Below are positions 55,956 to 64,000 of a stretch of DNA of 64,000 nucleotides, piece after piece; the first letter of the stretch is position 1, and each line of letters starts with the position of its first letter. The position numbers were made by a program, and so were the translations under genes. The stretch is from Rheinheimera mangrovi (lineage in GTDB: Bacteria > Pseudomonadota > Gammaproteobacteria > Enterobacterales > Alteromonadaceae). Location of the stretch: positions 2,587,501-2,651,500 of the forward strand of contig NZ_CP034683.1 of assembly GCF_003990335.1 (NCBI RefSeq), given 5' to 3'. The notes below the pieces were generated by a model. It was not told the DNA's origin, did not search any database, and saw only the letters and a program-made list of their open reading frames with translations.

Positions 55956-57620
55956 ATGTGTTCGATATTTGGGGTGCTTGACATCAAGACTGATGTTAAA
56001 GCCTTGCGCCAGCAGGCGCTACAGTTATCTAAATTATTACGCCACCGTGGACCAGATTGGTCAGGCGTATGGAACAACGACCATGCCATTTTAGTGCATG
56101 AACGTCTGGCTATCGTAGATACTGAAAATGGCGCCCAGCCCCTGATTAATCCAAATCGAAATCACATTCTGGCAGTGAATGGTGAGATTTATAATCACAA
56201 AAATTTAGAGAAAAACTTAACAGTCGATTACCAGTTCCAGACCAAATCGGACTGCGAAGTGATTTTGCCTTTGTATTTACAGCACGACGTTGATTTTATT
56301 GACCAACTGCAAGGCATGTTCGCTTTTATTCTGTATGACGCAGAACAAAACCGTTACCTGATTGCCCGTGATCATATTGGTATTATTCCGTTGTATTACG
56401 GCTACGACGAACACGGTCAGTTGTATGTGGCGTCTGAATTAAAAGCCTTGGTGCCTGTATGTAAGCAAATGCAGGAATTCCCACCAGGCCATTACTTTGA
56501 CAGCAAAGTAGGCAAGCTGGTGCAGTACTATCAGCGCGACTGGCAAAGTTTTGATGCTGTCAAAGACAATCCGGCTGACTTAGGCGAATTACGCGCAGCT
56601 CTTGAGCAAAGTGTAAAAAGCCACTTAATGTCCGACGTGCCCTATGGAGTGTTGTTATCTGGTGGTCTGGATTCGTCTTTAATTTCTGCAATTACTCAGC
56701 AGTTTGCCCGTAATCGTGTGGAAGATGATGGTCAGTCCGAAGCCTGGTGGCCTCGCCTGCACTCTTTTGCTGTAGGTTTACAAGGCTCACCTGACCTAGT
56801 GGCTGCGCGTAAAGTGGCTGACAGCATTGGCACAGTGCACCATGAAGTGCTGTTTACTGTGCAGGAAGGTTTAGATTCTTTGCGTGACGTGATCTATTTC
56901 CTCGAAACCTATGATGTCACCACTATTCGTGCTTCAACCCCTATGTACTTAATGGCCCGTAAAATCAAAGCTATGGGTATTAAAATGGTGTTGTCGGGTG
57001 AAGGTTCTGATGAAATTTTTGGCGGCTATTTGTATTTCCACAAAGCGCCTAACGCCAAAGAGTTCCATGAAGAAACCTTACGTAAGCTAGACAGGTTGCA
57101 TATGTTTGACTGCAACCGCGCCAACAAAGCTATGTCGGCCTGGGGTATTGAAGCCCGCGTGCCTTTCCTCGACAAGCACTTTATGGATGTCGCCATGCGC
57201 TTGAATCCAGAAGCTAAAATGTGTGGCAAAGGCAAAATGGAGAAACACATTTTGCGTCAGGCCTTTGATGGCTTGTTACCGCACGACATTTTGTGGCGTC
57301 AAAAAGAGCAGTTCTCTGACGGTGTGGGTTACAGCTGGATAGACAGCTTAAAAGCTCATGCGGAAAAAGAAGTGACGGATCAGCAAATGGCAACAGCGGC
57401 TTTCCGCTTCCCGGTCAATACTCCGGACAGCAAAGAAGCTTATTACTATCGGGTGATCTTTGAAGAGCATTTCCCACACACGGGCGCAATTTCCTGTGTA
57501 CCAGGTGGTAAGTCTGTCGCTTGTTCTACTCCTGAAGCTTTGGCATGGGATGCGAAAATGGCGCAAATGACTGACCCATCAGGGCGTGCAGTGCGGGACG
57601 TTCACGAACAAGGCTACTAA
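55956..57620 (+). CDS. asnB: Glutamine-hydrolysing asparagine synthetase B
   Basis: The 554-residue enzyme has an N-terminal glutaminase domain starting with the catalytic Cys (MCSIFGVLD; LLRHRGPDWSG) and the synthetase domain with the PP-loop LLSGGLDSSLISAI (about 234-247) and SGEGSDEIFGGYLYFH. It makes asparagine from aspartate, ATP and glutamine. Length matches E. coli AsnB. GAGG lies nine bases upstream. The gene is flanked on both sides by the same ERIC-like repeat. Confidence 0.97.
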   Translation: MCSIFGVLDIKTDVKALRQQALQLSKLLRHRGPDWSGVWNNDHAILVHERLAIVDTENGAQPLINPNRNHILAVNGEIYNHKNLEKNLTVDYQFQTKSDCEVILPLYLQHDVDFIDQLQGMFAFILYDAEQNRYLIARDHIGIIPLYYGYDEHGQLYVASELKALVPVCKQMQEFPPGHYFDSKVGKLVQYYQRDWQSFDAVKDNPADLGELRAALEQSVKSHLMSDVPYGVLLSGGLDSSLISAITQQFARNRVEDDGQSEAWWPRLHSFAVGLQGSPDLVAARKVADSIGTVHHEVLFTVQEGLDSLRDVIYFLETYDVTTIRASTPMYLMARKIKAMGIKMVLSGEGSDEIFGGYLYFHKAPNAKEFHEETLRKLDRLHMFDCNRANKAMSAWGIEARVPFLDKHFMDVAMRLNPEAKMCGKGKMEKHILRQAFDGLLPHDILWRQKEQFSDGVGYSWIDSLKAHAEKEVTDQQMATAAFRFPVNTPDSKEAYYYRVIFEEHFPHTGAISCVPGGKSVACSTPEALAWDAKMAQMTDPSGRAVRDVHEQGY

Positions 57621-57637
57621 AATCCCCTGCGTCCTTG

Positions 57638-57746
57638 ATGCCGCAACTTTGTTGACCGCGTTCACTCACCCCAGTCGCATAGGCAACTATGCTCCTGGGG
57701 TCTTGCTCGCTTGTCGCCTCGTTGCAACATCAATTACTTTGGGTAT
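57638..57746 (+). repeat. ERIC-like imperfect palindrome, copy downstream of asnB
   Basis: It aligns with 55815-55927 in the same orientation: GCCGCAACTTTGTTG, a CACCCCAG...CATAG...CTATG...CTGGGGT hairpin, then ATTACTTTGGGTA. The palindrome arms in the two copies differ by compensating changes. Confidence 0.75.
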
Positions 57747-57765
57747 TGACCCTGCGTTCAATACT

Positions 57766-57880
57766 GTAGGGGGGCGGCTTGTCCCCACCCGTCTTGTGAT
57801 ACCGCGATGTTATTGGAAAAATACCACGTTACTAATGGAATGGCCTGGACAAGCCAGGGCCCCAACATTTGAATCCGTCT
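57766..57880 (+). repeat. Dispersed repeat, copy 2
   Basis: It begins GTAGGGGGGCGGCTTGTCCC and includes GGCCTGGACAAGCCAGGGCC further on. It matches the reverse complement of 52520-52600 over most of that copy's length. Confidence 0.55.
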
Positions 57881-58054
57881 TACGTTTAAGTACTGCCTTT
57901 CTGTGGCTTTTCTTTTTATCCTCTGCTATTCCTCAATTTATTGTATTTTTTTTCGGCGAATAATGCGTTTTTATCGGGTTTCTCTGGCGAAATAGTCCGG
58001 TAGATCGTATGTTAGGCGCCATCTGAATATGCCCTGAATTATGGATCTAAGACT

Positions 58055-60073
58055 GTGATCAATTTATCCAAATCCTTGTTCGCTGTAATGCTGCTTGCCA
58101 GCTTCAGTGGGGATCTGAATGCAGAAACGGCTCTGACAGGTCAATGGCTGACCGACTTAGAAAAGCAAACTTTACTCGACCCACAAACTTCAGGCGTCAC
58201 TTTCCGAAAAGGTGAGCTGGTGGTCGTGGGCGATCAAAGTGCAAACGAAAGCACCCGGATGAAACTGTTTCGTATCGACCCGGCTACGGCAACAGCTATT
58301 ACTCAGCCCATTCAAATTACTGTGGCAGACAGCTTAAAAAACAGCTGCTTTTACAACTATTTAGCCGATAAGCCCGATTTAGAAGCCTTAACATGGGACA
58401 GACTGGACGACACCACTTTAATTACAGTGACCGAAGATGCGTCGGCTTATCAATTAAGTAACGAATGTTCAAAAAAGTTTAATCAATCTAATTCAACGGC
58501 TTACCCTACTCTGCTGTTAAAAATTCAGGTCGACAGTGCCTTAACCCGTGCCGAAATAGTAGCAGTGCGGCCCGTGCAATTTCCGCTTGAAGCCAAAGTA
58601 GGTAATTTTCCCAATGACGGCATAGAAGGTTTAGCTGTTGATGATCACCAGAATTTATATCTGGCACTCGAACAAGACATTGCCAACAAACCTAAGTTAT
58701 TTAAAACCCGGTTAACTCAGGATTTCTGGTTGCGCGATAACTTTGTCAAAGTGATAGACGCCAACCTGACCCTGCCCGTGCTGGATGACAACGATCATCC
58801 AATTAATGGTATCGAGTTTTTACCAAGCCCGATTTTAGGCCACCCTGGTTATTTAGTGGCCGTGGCGCGTAATGACGACGAATTGTGGGTATTCGATTTA
58901 ACCAACCGTATTCCACCTTTTGTGCAAAAACTGAGTTTTTATGTCAGTACAGACGACAGCGGCCTCTGTCCTGCCTATGACAAGCTGGTGCAAACGGCAC
59001 TGGAAGCCGTAACTATTCACGAAGGCACAGTGTATTTAATTAACGACCCGTGGAAACAGCACTACGGCGACAATATTCAGTGCGGCACCCATACCGATAA
59101 ATTTAAACGCATGTCACCGCTGCTATTTAAAATGCCGGTTGACCCACGCTGGTACACTCCATATCGGCCTAAAACTCAAACCGCCTTACCTGCGATCAGT
59201 GGTTTAGCAGCTTTGGACCAAAATCATTACTTGGCGGTGCAGGACAAAAAAATTCAACGCCAGGGTGATCGCTTAACCTTAATTCAGGTCAATCAGGATC
59301 AACAACTGACAGCACAAAGCTTATTTGTTACTAATTGGCCCTCTGGTCAGGCTTCTAATGATTTAGAAGCAGTCTGTGCCCTGCCAGGCCTTAATAATGA
59401 GTTTTTGATTGCAGAAAGTGGGACCTGGCAAGGTGCTTTTGGCCGACTGTTTCATATCAAAGTATTCCCTACTTATGCGCAGGTACTCAACACCTTTGAA
59501 TTACCTGTTGAACGTGACAGCAGCCCGGAGCAGGACGGCGATAACTTTGAAGGTTTAGCTTGTGCCAAAAAAGATGTGAACCGTTATCTGGTCATTTTAG
59601 GCGAGCGCGGAACAGCCACAACAGCCGGATTTTTACAATGGGGTGAACTGGATATGGCTGCAGTTAACATTCAATGGAACAGCCAGAAAATTCAGGTGAC
59701 AGGCCCAACACAACTTAAAAACCGTAACTACAACAGAGTGATCGCAGATTTGCATTTAGAAGCCGACGTACTTTGGGCCAGCGCAGTGCTCGATAGTTCA
59801 GACAACGGCCCTTTTAGCAGTGCGGTTTATCCACTTGCATTGGTAAACCCAACAGCAAAACAGCCCATCAGCTTAATGGCTGAACGGCCAGTGTTATGGC
59901 AAATCGACGGTTTTAAAGTAGAAGCCTTAGCCAGCCCAAGCCCGTTGATCCCAGGTGCGGCTCTGATGATGGGCACAGACGATGAAAATTATCACGGCCA
60001 GTTCCGGCCTTTAGCGACAACAGAGCAAAGCCCTTATGGCAACCCAAACCCCAAATCAGCCACAACAAAATAA
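58055..60073 (+). CDS. Secreted phytase-esterase-like or DUF3616-like propeller protein
   Basis: The 672-residue protein starts at GTG with a signal peptide (LFAVMLLASFSGDLNA). It has repeated beta-propeller-like strands with EGLA blocks: NDGIEGLAVDDHQNLYLALEQD, SNDLEAVCALPG and GDNFEGLACAKK. These resemble the esterase-like-activity-of-phytase (PF13449) or DUF3616 families, but I cannot decide between them. It probably acts in the periplasm or outside the cell. The 3' end overlaps the next gene by 38 bases. Confidence 0.7.
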   Translation: MINLSKSLFAVMLLASFSGDLNAETALTGQWLTDLEKQTLLDPQTSGVTFRKGELVVVGDQSANESTRMKLFRIDPATATAITQPIQITVADSLKNSCFYNYLADKPDLEALTWDRLDDTTLITVTEDASAYQLSNECSKKFNQSNSTAYPTLLLKIQVDSALTRAEIVAVRPVQFPLEAKVGNFPNDGIEGLAVDDHQNLYLALEQDIANKPKLFKTRLTQDFWLRDNFVKVIDANLTLPVLDDNDHPINGIEFLPSPILGHPGYLVAVARNDDELWVFDLTNRIPPFVQKLSFYVSTDDSGLCPAYDKLVQTALEAVTIHEGTVYLINDPWKQHYGDNIQCGTHTDKFKRMSPLLFKMPVDPRWYTPYRPKTQTALPAISGLAALDQNHYLAVQDKKIQRQGDRLTLIQVNQDQQLTAQSLFVTNWPSGQASNDLEAVCALPGLNNEFLIAESGTWQGAFGRLFHIKVFPTYAQVLNTFELPVERDSSPEQDGDNFEGLACAKKDVNRYLVILGERGTATTAGFLQWGELDMAAVNIQWNSQKIQVTGPTQLKNRNYNRVIADLHLEADVLWASAVLDSSDNGPFSSAVYPLALVNPTAKQPISLMAERPVLWQIDGFKVEALASPSPLIPGAALMMGTDDENYHGQFRPLATTEQSPYGNPNPKSATTK

Positions 60074-60284
60074 TCCGCTGCATGGATTTACCCTGCAGCA
60101 AATTCTGGAGCTGCTTGTTGAGCACTACAGCGGTTTTGCGCCCTTAGCAAAGCAAATTCCGCTTAAATGCTTTAGCTCCAACCCCAGCATCAAATCCAGC
60201 CTGACGTTTTTGCGCAAAACCGCCTGGGCCAGAACCCAGGTGGAAGAGCTTTTTATCAAGCTGAAACTCTATCAAAAGAGCTAG
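60036..60284 (+). CDS. VF530 family (DUF2132) protein
   Basis: The 82-residue protein has the VF530 core: NPLHGFTLQQILELLVEHYSGF, CFSSNPSIKSSLTFLRKTAWARTQVEELF. VF530 proteins bind DNA-like partners in structural work, but their role is unknown. Its ATG lies inside the 3' end of the preceding gene in another frame, so translation may be coupled. Confidence 0.92.
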   Translation: MATQTPNQPQQNNPLHGFTLQQILELLVEHYSGFAPLAKQIPLKCFSSNPSIKSSLTFLRKTAWARTQVEELFIKLKLYQKS

Positions 60285-60342
60285 TTGCAACGGGATGAAA
60301 CTTATAGCCAATGCGTTTTTCCCGCATTGGCATAAAACGACG

Positions 60343-61134
60343 TTAAAGCGGTTTGGTGACAATAAAATCATCAAAATAAGCACATTCCGCTTTGTAACTC
60401 CCATTTTCAGACTTGGGAGCCCATTCTGGTGAAGCTCCACCATGAAAGGTAATGAATAACATTTTGTGGATTAATGATGCGGCTGTATCTTTGCCACGAA
60501 AACGGATTTTGTCATGGTAAATCACTTCAGCCCCATCCACAGATACCACGACTTTGCCGTCGGCTAAATGAACGTCAGTATTTAAACTGACCAGCATCTT
60601 CACCTGATGGTAGATACCAGAGATAAAACGGAAATTCTGTGCAACTTTGCTATCGCCAAACTTACCTTTCATATCCTGATGATACACATAGGTTTTAAGC
60701 CTTCCTTCAGGTCCAAACATCAGGCGGGCACTCCAACCTTCCGCAGTGATAGGGGCGCCTCCGGTTACAGGACTTTCTGGTCCCAAACCATGCAATTTGC
60801 CCCCCTTCACAAAATCAAAATTGTCACAAAATTTCACCGCAAAACTCATTTGGTATTGTCGCGCAGCCTCAGGCAGATTAGCAGCGGCATAAACTCTGTG
60901 GCTGCCTTGCTCAAAACCCTGATACGTAACCTTAATAGCATTCGAACCATACAGCCCTTCGTTTTTAACCAAGGCTGCGTAGCGCTTATTTGCTAACAAA
61001 TGCCCAAACTTAGATAACTTAGCGTCGAAGTTCTCCACGAAAACTTCCTGCTCTCTGGAATTTTCAGCCTCCGCATCATCGCCGCCACACCCAACAAGAA
61101 AAAGCGCTGTTGTGATCAATACTGTTGTTTTCAT
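60343..61134 (-). CDS. PL14-like polysaccharide lyase lipoprotein
   Basis: The protein of about 263 residues has a lipoprotein signal (MKTTVLITTALFLVGCGG, lipobox LVGC). A beta-sandwich sequence like polysaccharide lyase family 14 follows: NFDFVKGGKLHGLGPESPVTGG, GWSARLMFGPEGRLKTYVYH, and MLFITFHGGASPEWAPKSENGS...AYFDDFIV. PL14 enzymes cleave alginate or glucuronan. The activity is inferred from resemblance. GAAGG precedes the ATG; a longer frame to 61161 would put extra residues before the signal. Confidence 0.75.
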   Translation of the reverse strand: MKTTVLITTALFLVGCGGDDAEAENSREQEVFVENFDAKLSKFGHLLANKRYAALVKNEGLYGSNAIKVTYQGFEQGSHRVYAAANLPEAARQYQMSFAVKFCDNFDFVKGGKLHGLGPESPVTGGAPITAEGWSARLMFGPEGRLKTYVYHQDMKGKFGDSKVAQNFRFISGIYHQVKMLVSLNTDVHLADGKVVVSVDGAEVIYHDKIRFRGKDTAASLIHKMLFITFHGGASPEWAPKSENGSYKAECAYFDDFIVTKPL

Positions 61135-61274
61135 TACACCTTCACCTATTGCCCGGTTCATTCACAAGCATAAGGTTCCAGACAGCTCCTTTTGCATTAG
61201 TTTGATCAAACGGGCTTACTACGCTGTTGATACGTCAAGCTTTTTCGTTCAGCCAACATGCCGGGCAAACCTGA

Positions 61275-63344
61275 TTAAACCGGCCCCAGAACGGTCACAG
61301 TGCTGCATTGCTGACTGATTAGACGTTGTAACAACTCCTGCTCAGATAACAACGGCTGGTCATCAGCAACATCAAATGACTCCAGCCCAATAATTTGGTT
61401 ACGGCCTTTTGCTTTTGCCTGATACAGCAAGTGATCCGCCAGTTTCAAGGCCGTTTCCCAATGGATGTTTTGTTTTCCACTTTGTTTCACTGGCAAGCTG
61501 ATATAACCGCCACTCAGCGTGACTCTGTTCGGCGAAAACTCTGTCTGCAGCGGCTGGCTGGCGATTTCCTGCAGAATACGTTTAGCCAGTTCAGGCAGCG
61601 TATCGGGGTGGCTGTGCTGCAGCACCAGCAAAAACTCTTCACCTCCCCAGCGGATCACTAAATCATCAGTACGGCACAAGGCCTTTAGTTTTTGTGCCAC
61701 AGCAATCAGGATTTCATCACCGGCAGCATGACCCAAGCCATCATTAATCTGCTTAAAATGATCAATATCCAGCAGGAAAATGGCTTGCTCCCCTGTGGTT
61801 TTGCCAGCTACTGCAGACGTAGTGTCAGCTATAGCATCGGCCATATAGTGCTGCACTGCCCTGCGGTTCAATAGCCCTGTTAGCGGATCATGCACAGATT
61901 GTTGCTGCAGTATTTGATTGTTTTTACTTAGTAACTGATTCACTTTGCGACTGCTGACATAAGCAAAAAACAGCAAGGCTGCAATCACCAGCACCAGTAA
62001 CACAGCCAGCAGGATCAAACGCTGCGTCAGGGTACGGTTATCCAGCTCCTGCCGCTGTAACTCAGTTTGCTGTTCCAGTAGTTTAATTTGTAAGGCATTT
62101 TCCTGAGCCTGATATTTAATCTGCAACTCACTGAATACTTTATCCCGCTCCGACTGAAAAAATTCATCTTTTAGGCGCTGCTGTTCTTTTAATGCCTGCG
62201 CTTGCAACTGATACTGCCCGGCCACGCCATATGCATCAGCCAGAAGCCCCTGGATTTGTGCCACCTGACTGGCTGGGGCAAAAGTGCTGAATTGTTCAGC
62301 GGCACGACGCATTTCGGCAAGCCCAGTGTCAAAATCCCCCCGCATCACTTTGATATAACCCAGGTTAAAATCAATTACTGTGCCTTCAGAACTGTTATTG
62401 ATTGAGCTGGCTATGGCTCTGGCCTGAGTCAAATACTGTTCGGCCCGCTGGTAGTTTTTTAGCAGCAACAATCCGGCTCCGGCATTATTGTATCCTGCCA
62501 GTTCAACGCGTTTATTGCCCTGCTCCTTACCCAATTTGGCCGCTTGTATAAAGTCTTCGGAACTTTGTGCAGAAAGACCATGCAGCTCTCTCGCCGCATA
62601 AGCCCGGTTCAAATAAAGCTCTGGTAACCGCTTGGGTAAATTGTATTTACTGGCCTCAGCAATGGTTTTATCCAACAACTCCAGCGCCACTTTAAAATTC
62701 TGCAACGACAACTGAACTCTGGAAATATGCAGATTTAAAAATTGGCGGCGACTATGGGTGGCTGCATCATCAGTATCACCAACGGCGGTATGCGCCTTGA
62801 GTAAATGCTCCAGTGCAGACTCAAATTTCCGGTTCGCCTGCAATACTCTGCCAATCACGTTATGGCAGTAATACCCTATGCGTGGATTTTCAACTGCAGC
62901 TAATTGATGCTCAATAGCAGCAATAAGCGCTAGGCTTTCATCGACTTGATTGGTGTTTAAATAAATATCCGCTTTTACGGCCAGCAATTCAGCGGTCGCT
63001 GCCGGCGAGGACTGAATAGTTGGCATCGCCAAAACAGAGTCGGTCAATTCCAATGCTGCATCAACCTTGTGCTCATCGAATGCCATAGACAGACTTTGGT
63101 AACCTTTTACTCTGGCGTAACTCTCGACAGGAACAGACTCAGTTAATGCATCAACAATACTACGAAGCTTGATTTTGTCTTGCGGGTAATCGGCTACGCC
63201 TGCAAGCTGATCCAGTTTCTGTTCAAGAGCCGGGTCTGTTTGTTGAGCTGAAGCATGGCTATGGCTAATACCAGCAAACAAAAACATAAGTAAAACCAGA
63301 GGTCTAAAAAAGAAGTGCTGCAGCGTGCCTGTTTTCAATGTCAT
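61275..63344 (-). CDS. TPR-GGDEF diguanylate cyclase
   Basis: This 689-residue protein has a signal peptide (PLVLLMFLFAGISHSHA), a periplasmic region of TPR-like helices (about 35-410; LYLNRAYAARELHG, AGYNNAGAGLLLLKNYQRAEQYLTQA), a coiled stretch, one membrane helix (LAVLLVLVIAALLFFAYVSS) and a GGDEF domain (about 500-665) with DPLTGLLNRRAVQHY, DIDHFKQINDGLGHAAGDE and RWGGEEFLLVL. The GGEEF loop is intact, so it should make cyclic di-GMP. The TPR domain probably senses a periplasmic partner. Confidence 0.95.
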   Translation of the reverse strand: MTLKTGTLQHFFFRPLVLLMFLFAGISHSHASAQQTDPALEQKLDQLAGVADYPQDKIKLRSIVDALTESVPVESYARVKGYQSLSMAFDEHKVDAALELTDSVLAMPTIQSSPAATAELLAVKADIYLNTNQVDESLALIAAIEHQLAAVENPRIGYYCHNVIGRVLQANRKFESALEHLLKAHTAVGDTDDAATHSRRQFLNLHISRVQLSLQNFKVALELLDKTIAEASKYNLPKRLPELYLNRAYAARELHGLSAQSSEDFIQAAKLGKEQGNKRVELAGYNNAGAGLLLLKNYQRAEQYLTQARAIASSINNSSEGTVIDFNLGYIKVMRGDFDTGLAEMRRAAEQFSTFAPASQVAQIQGLLADAYGVAGQYQLQAQALKEQQRLKDEFFQSERDKVFSELQIKYQAQENALQIKLLEQQTELQRQELDNRTLTQRLILLAVLLVLVIAALLFFAYVSSRKVNQLLSKNNQILQQQSVHDPLTGLLNRRAVQHYMADAIADTTSAVAGKTTGEQAIFLLDIDHFKQINDGLGHAAGDEILIAVAQKLKALCRTDDLVIRWGGEEFLLVLQHSHPDTLPELAKRILQEIASQPLQTEFSPNRVTLSGGYISLPVKQSGKQNIHWETALKLADHLLYQAKAKGRNQIIGLESFDVADDQPLLSEQELLQRLISQQCSTVTVLGPV

Positions 63345-63861
63345 TCATTCCGCGTAGGGTTTCCCACAAAATTCGGAATTTATACTATCAGTTTTTTCAG
63401 TATTGATAAGTGCCCAATCTGAATTTAAGTGTGCGGAATTGTGATAAAGCTGATCATGTTGCGTGGCTTTGTGGCCCGTAACTTTTACTTCGATTTGTAG
63501 TAGCAGAATGCAGGTCAGTCAGTGCCTTTTGTGCTGAGCCTCTACACGCCTGAACCTGATCCATTGTATGAACAGGGCTATTCTCGCTGCAAGGTTGAAA
63601 TGCAGGGCATTGCATTCGAAAAGCATGCCTAAGGTGTCGATTCTCTGCAGGCTTTATGGTGAGCGGTTGCCCCCCCCTGAGGCTGACGCTTAGCTCTGTG
63701 CAGTCCGAAGCTGGAATGTTTATTTTCCAAAGCATCTGGATCCGCGCTTTAGTCTGTTGTCAGCTTATTTTCCGCGATCAGACGCACAGCGCTGATGCCT
63801 TACATATCAGATAAGGTATAACGAAGGCCGAAACAAACTCCATCATAAAAGGACCAGCAGT
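63345..63861. other. Intergenic space
   Basis: This 517-bp stretch lies between the TPR-GGDEF start and the gene at the window end. A 93-codon minus-strand frame exists (63454-63735), but it resembles no family and has no ribosome site. I see no promoter or repeat I can defend. Confidence 0.5.
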
Positions 63862-64000
63862 TTGGAGATATACACCATAGAAATCACCCTTCCCTTTAAA
63901 GCCAAAACGCCATGGCGGCGTGTGATTGAAGTGGAAGACAACACGCCCTTTTTTGAGTTGCATTACTTTATTCAGACGATGGTGAAGTTTGATAATGATC
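63862..64000 (+). CDS. Plasmid pRiA4b ORF-3-like protein (5' end only)
   Basis: A frame open to the window edge encodes about 46 residues from TTG 63862: LEIYTIEITLPFKAKTPWRR, then VIEVEDNTPFFELHYFIQTMVKFDND. This matches the N-terminus of PF07929 (pRiA4b ORF-3/TnpR-like) proteins, with the WRR and late aromatic-DND features. AAAGGA lies eight bases before the TTG. The rest is outside the window, and the function is unknown. Confidence 0.6.
   Translation, partial: MEIYTIEITLPFKAKTPWRRVIEVEDNTPFFELHYFIQTMVKFDND

Larger units (their letters stand above)
57621..58054. other. Repeat-rich spacer between asnB and the secreted protein gene
   Basis: This 434-bp stretch holds the second ERIC-like copy and the second dispersed repeat, listed separately. 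Beyond about 57880 it is T-rich and I see no gene in it. Confidence 0.6.

Noticed and set aside
57586..57963. 125-codon plus-strand frame after asnB
   Set aside because: It crosses the ERIC-like and dispersed repeats and overlaps the asnB end in another frame.
63454..63735. 93-codon minus-strand frame
   Set aside because: No ribosome site, no recognisable domain, and unusual composition for a gene here.

Overview
The window comes from a gammaproteobacterium. A CrbS/CrbR acetate-switch locus with a VC_2705-type symporter, a PsrA-FadE pair, KefB/KefG, a DcaP-like porin, FeoAB and VF530 together point to the Alteromonadales/Chromatiaceae area, and Rheinheimera is my best guess. The genus is inference; I ran no search.

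Bases 1-13115 are an acetate and carboxylate uptake block. It holds a partial DcaP-like porin, acetyl-CoA synthetase (acs), the response regulator crbR, an AI-2E-type membrane protein, the symporter/histidine-kinase fusion crbS, a two-subunit sodium/solute symporter (DUF4212 plus VC_2705 type), a cNMP/CBS/DUF294 protein and a DEDDh exonuclease. Bases 13269-21482 form a second catabolic block: a GH20 hexosaminidase, and a cluster with an M81 (MlrC-like) protein, an SSS transporter, RidA, an RpiR-type regulator and a PLP-dependent D-amino-acid enzyme. Two motifs shared by both promoter regions suggest one local regulon.

Bases 21542-39350 are mostly housekeeping: fadE-psrA with a PsrA-type box, feoAB, a cytochrome c-FTR1 iron permease with a Fur-like box, a DUF2252 protein, an amidohydrolase-RidA fusion, a zinc alcohol dehydrogenase, rimO, a diguanylate cyclase, and a kefG-kefB-cNMP operon.

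Bases 39974-51641 are a complete type I-C CRISPR-Cas locus, transcribed right to left. The order is a WYL regulator of BrxR/CapW type, cas3, cas5c, cas8c (with a likely internal cas11c start), cas7, a RelE/ParE-type toxin-antitoxin pair, cas4, cas1, cas2, a leader, and an array of 29 repeats with 28 spacers. The most notable feature is the toxin-antitoxin pair inside the operon. The toxin stop is one base upstream of the cas4 start, and the pair sits on the boundary between interference and adaptation genes. A WYL defence regulator heads the same operon beside palindromic candidate operators.

Bases 51694-64000 carry a Nudix hydrolase, a NatAB-like ABC exporter, a DUF3025 protein, asparagine synthetase asnB, a secreted propeller-like protein, VF530, a PL14-like lipoprotein, a TPR-GGDEF protein and the start of a pRiA4b ORF-3-like gene. 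This part is rich in noncoding repeats: a 43-bp tandem array, a related dispersed copy, and an imperfect-palindrome pair flanking asnB. I saw no rRNA, tRNA or intact insertion sequence.
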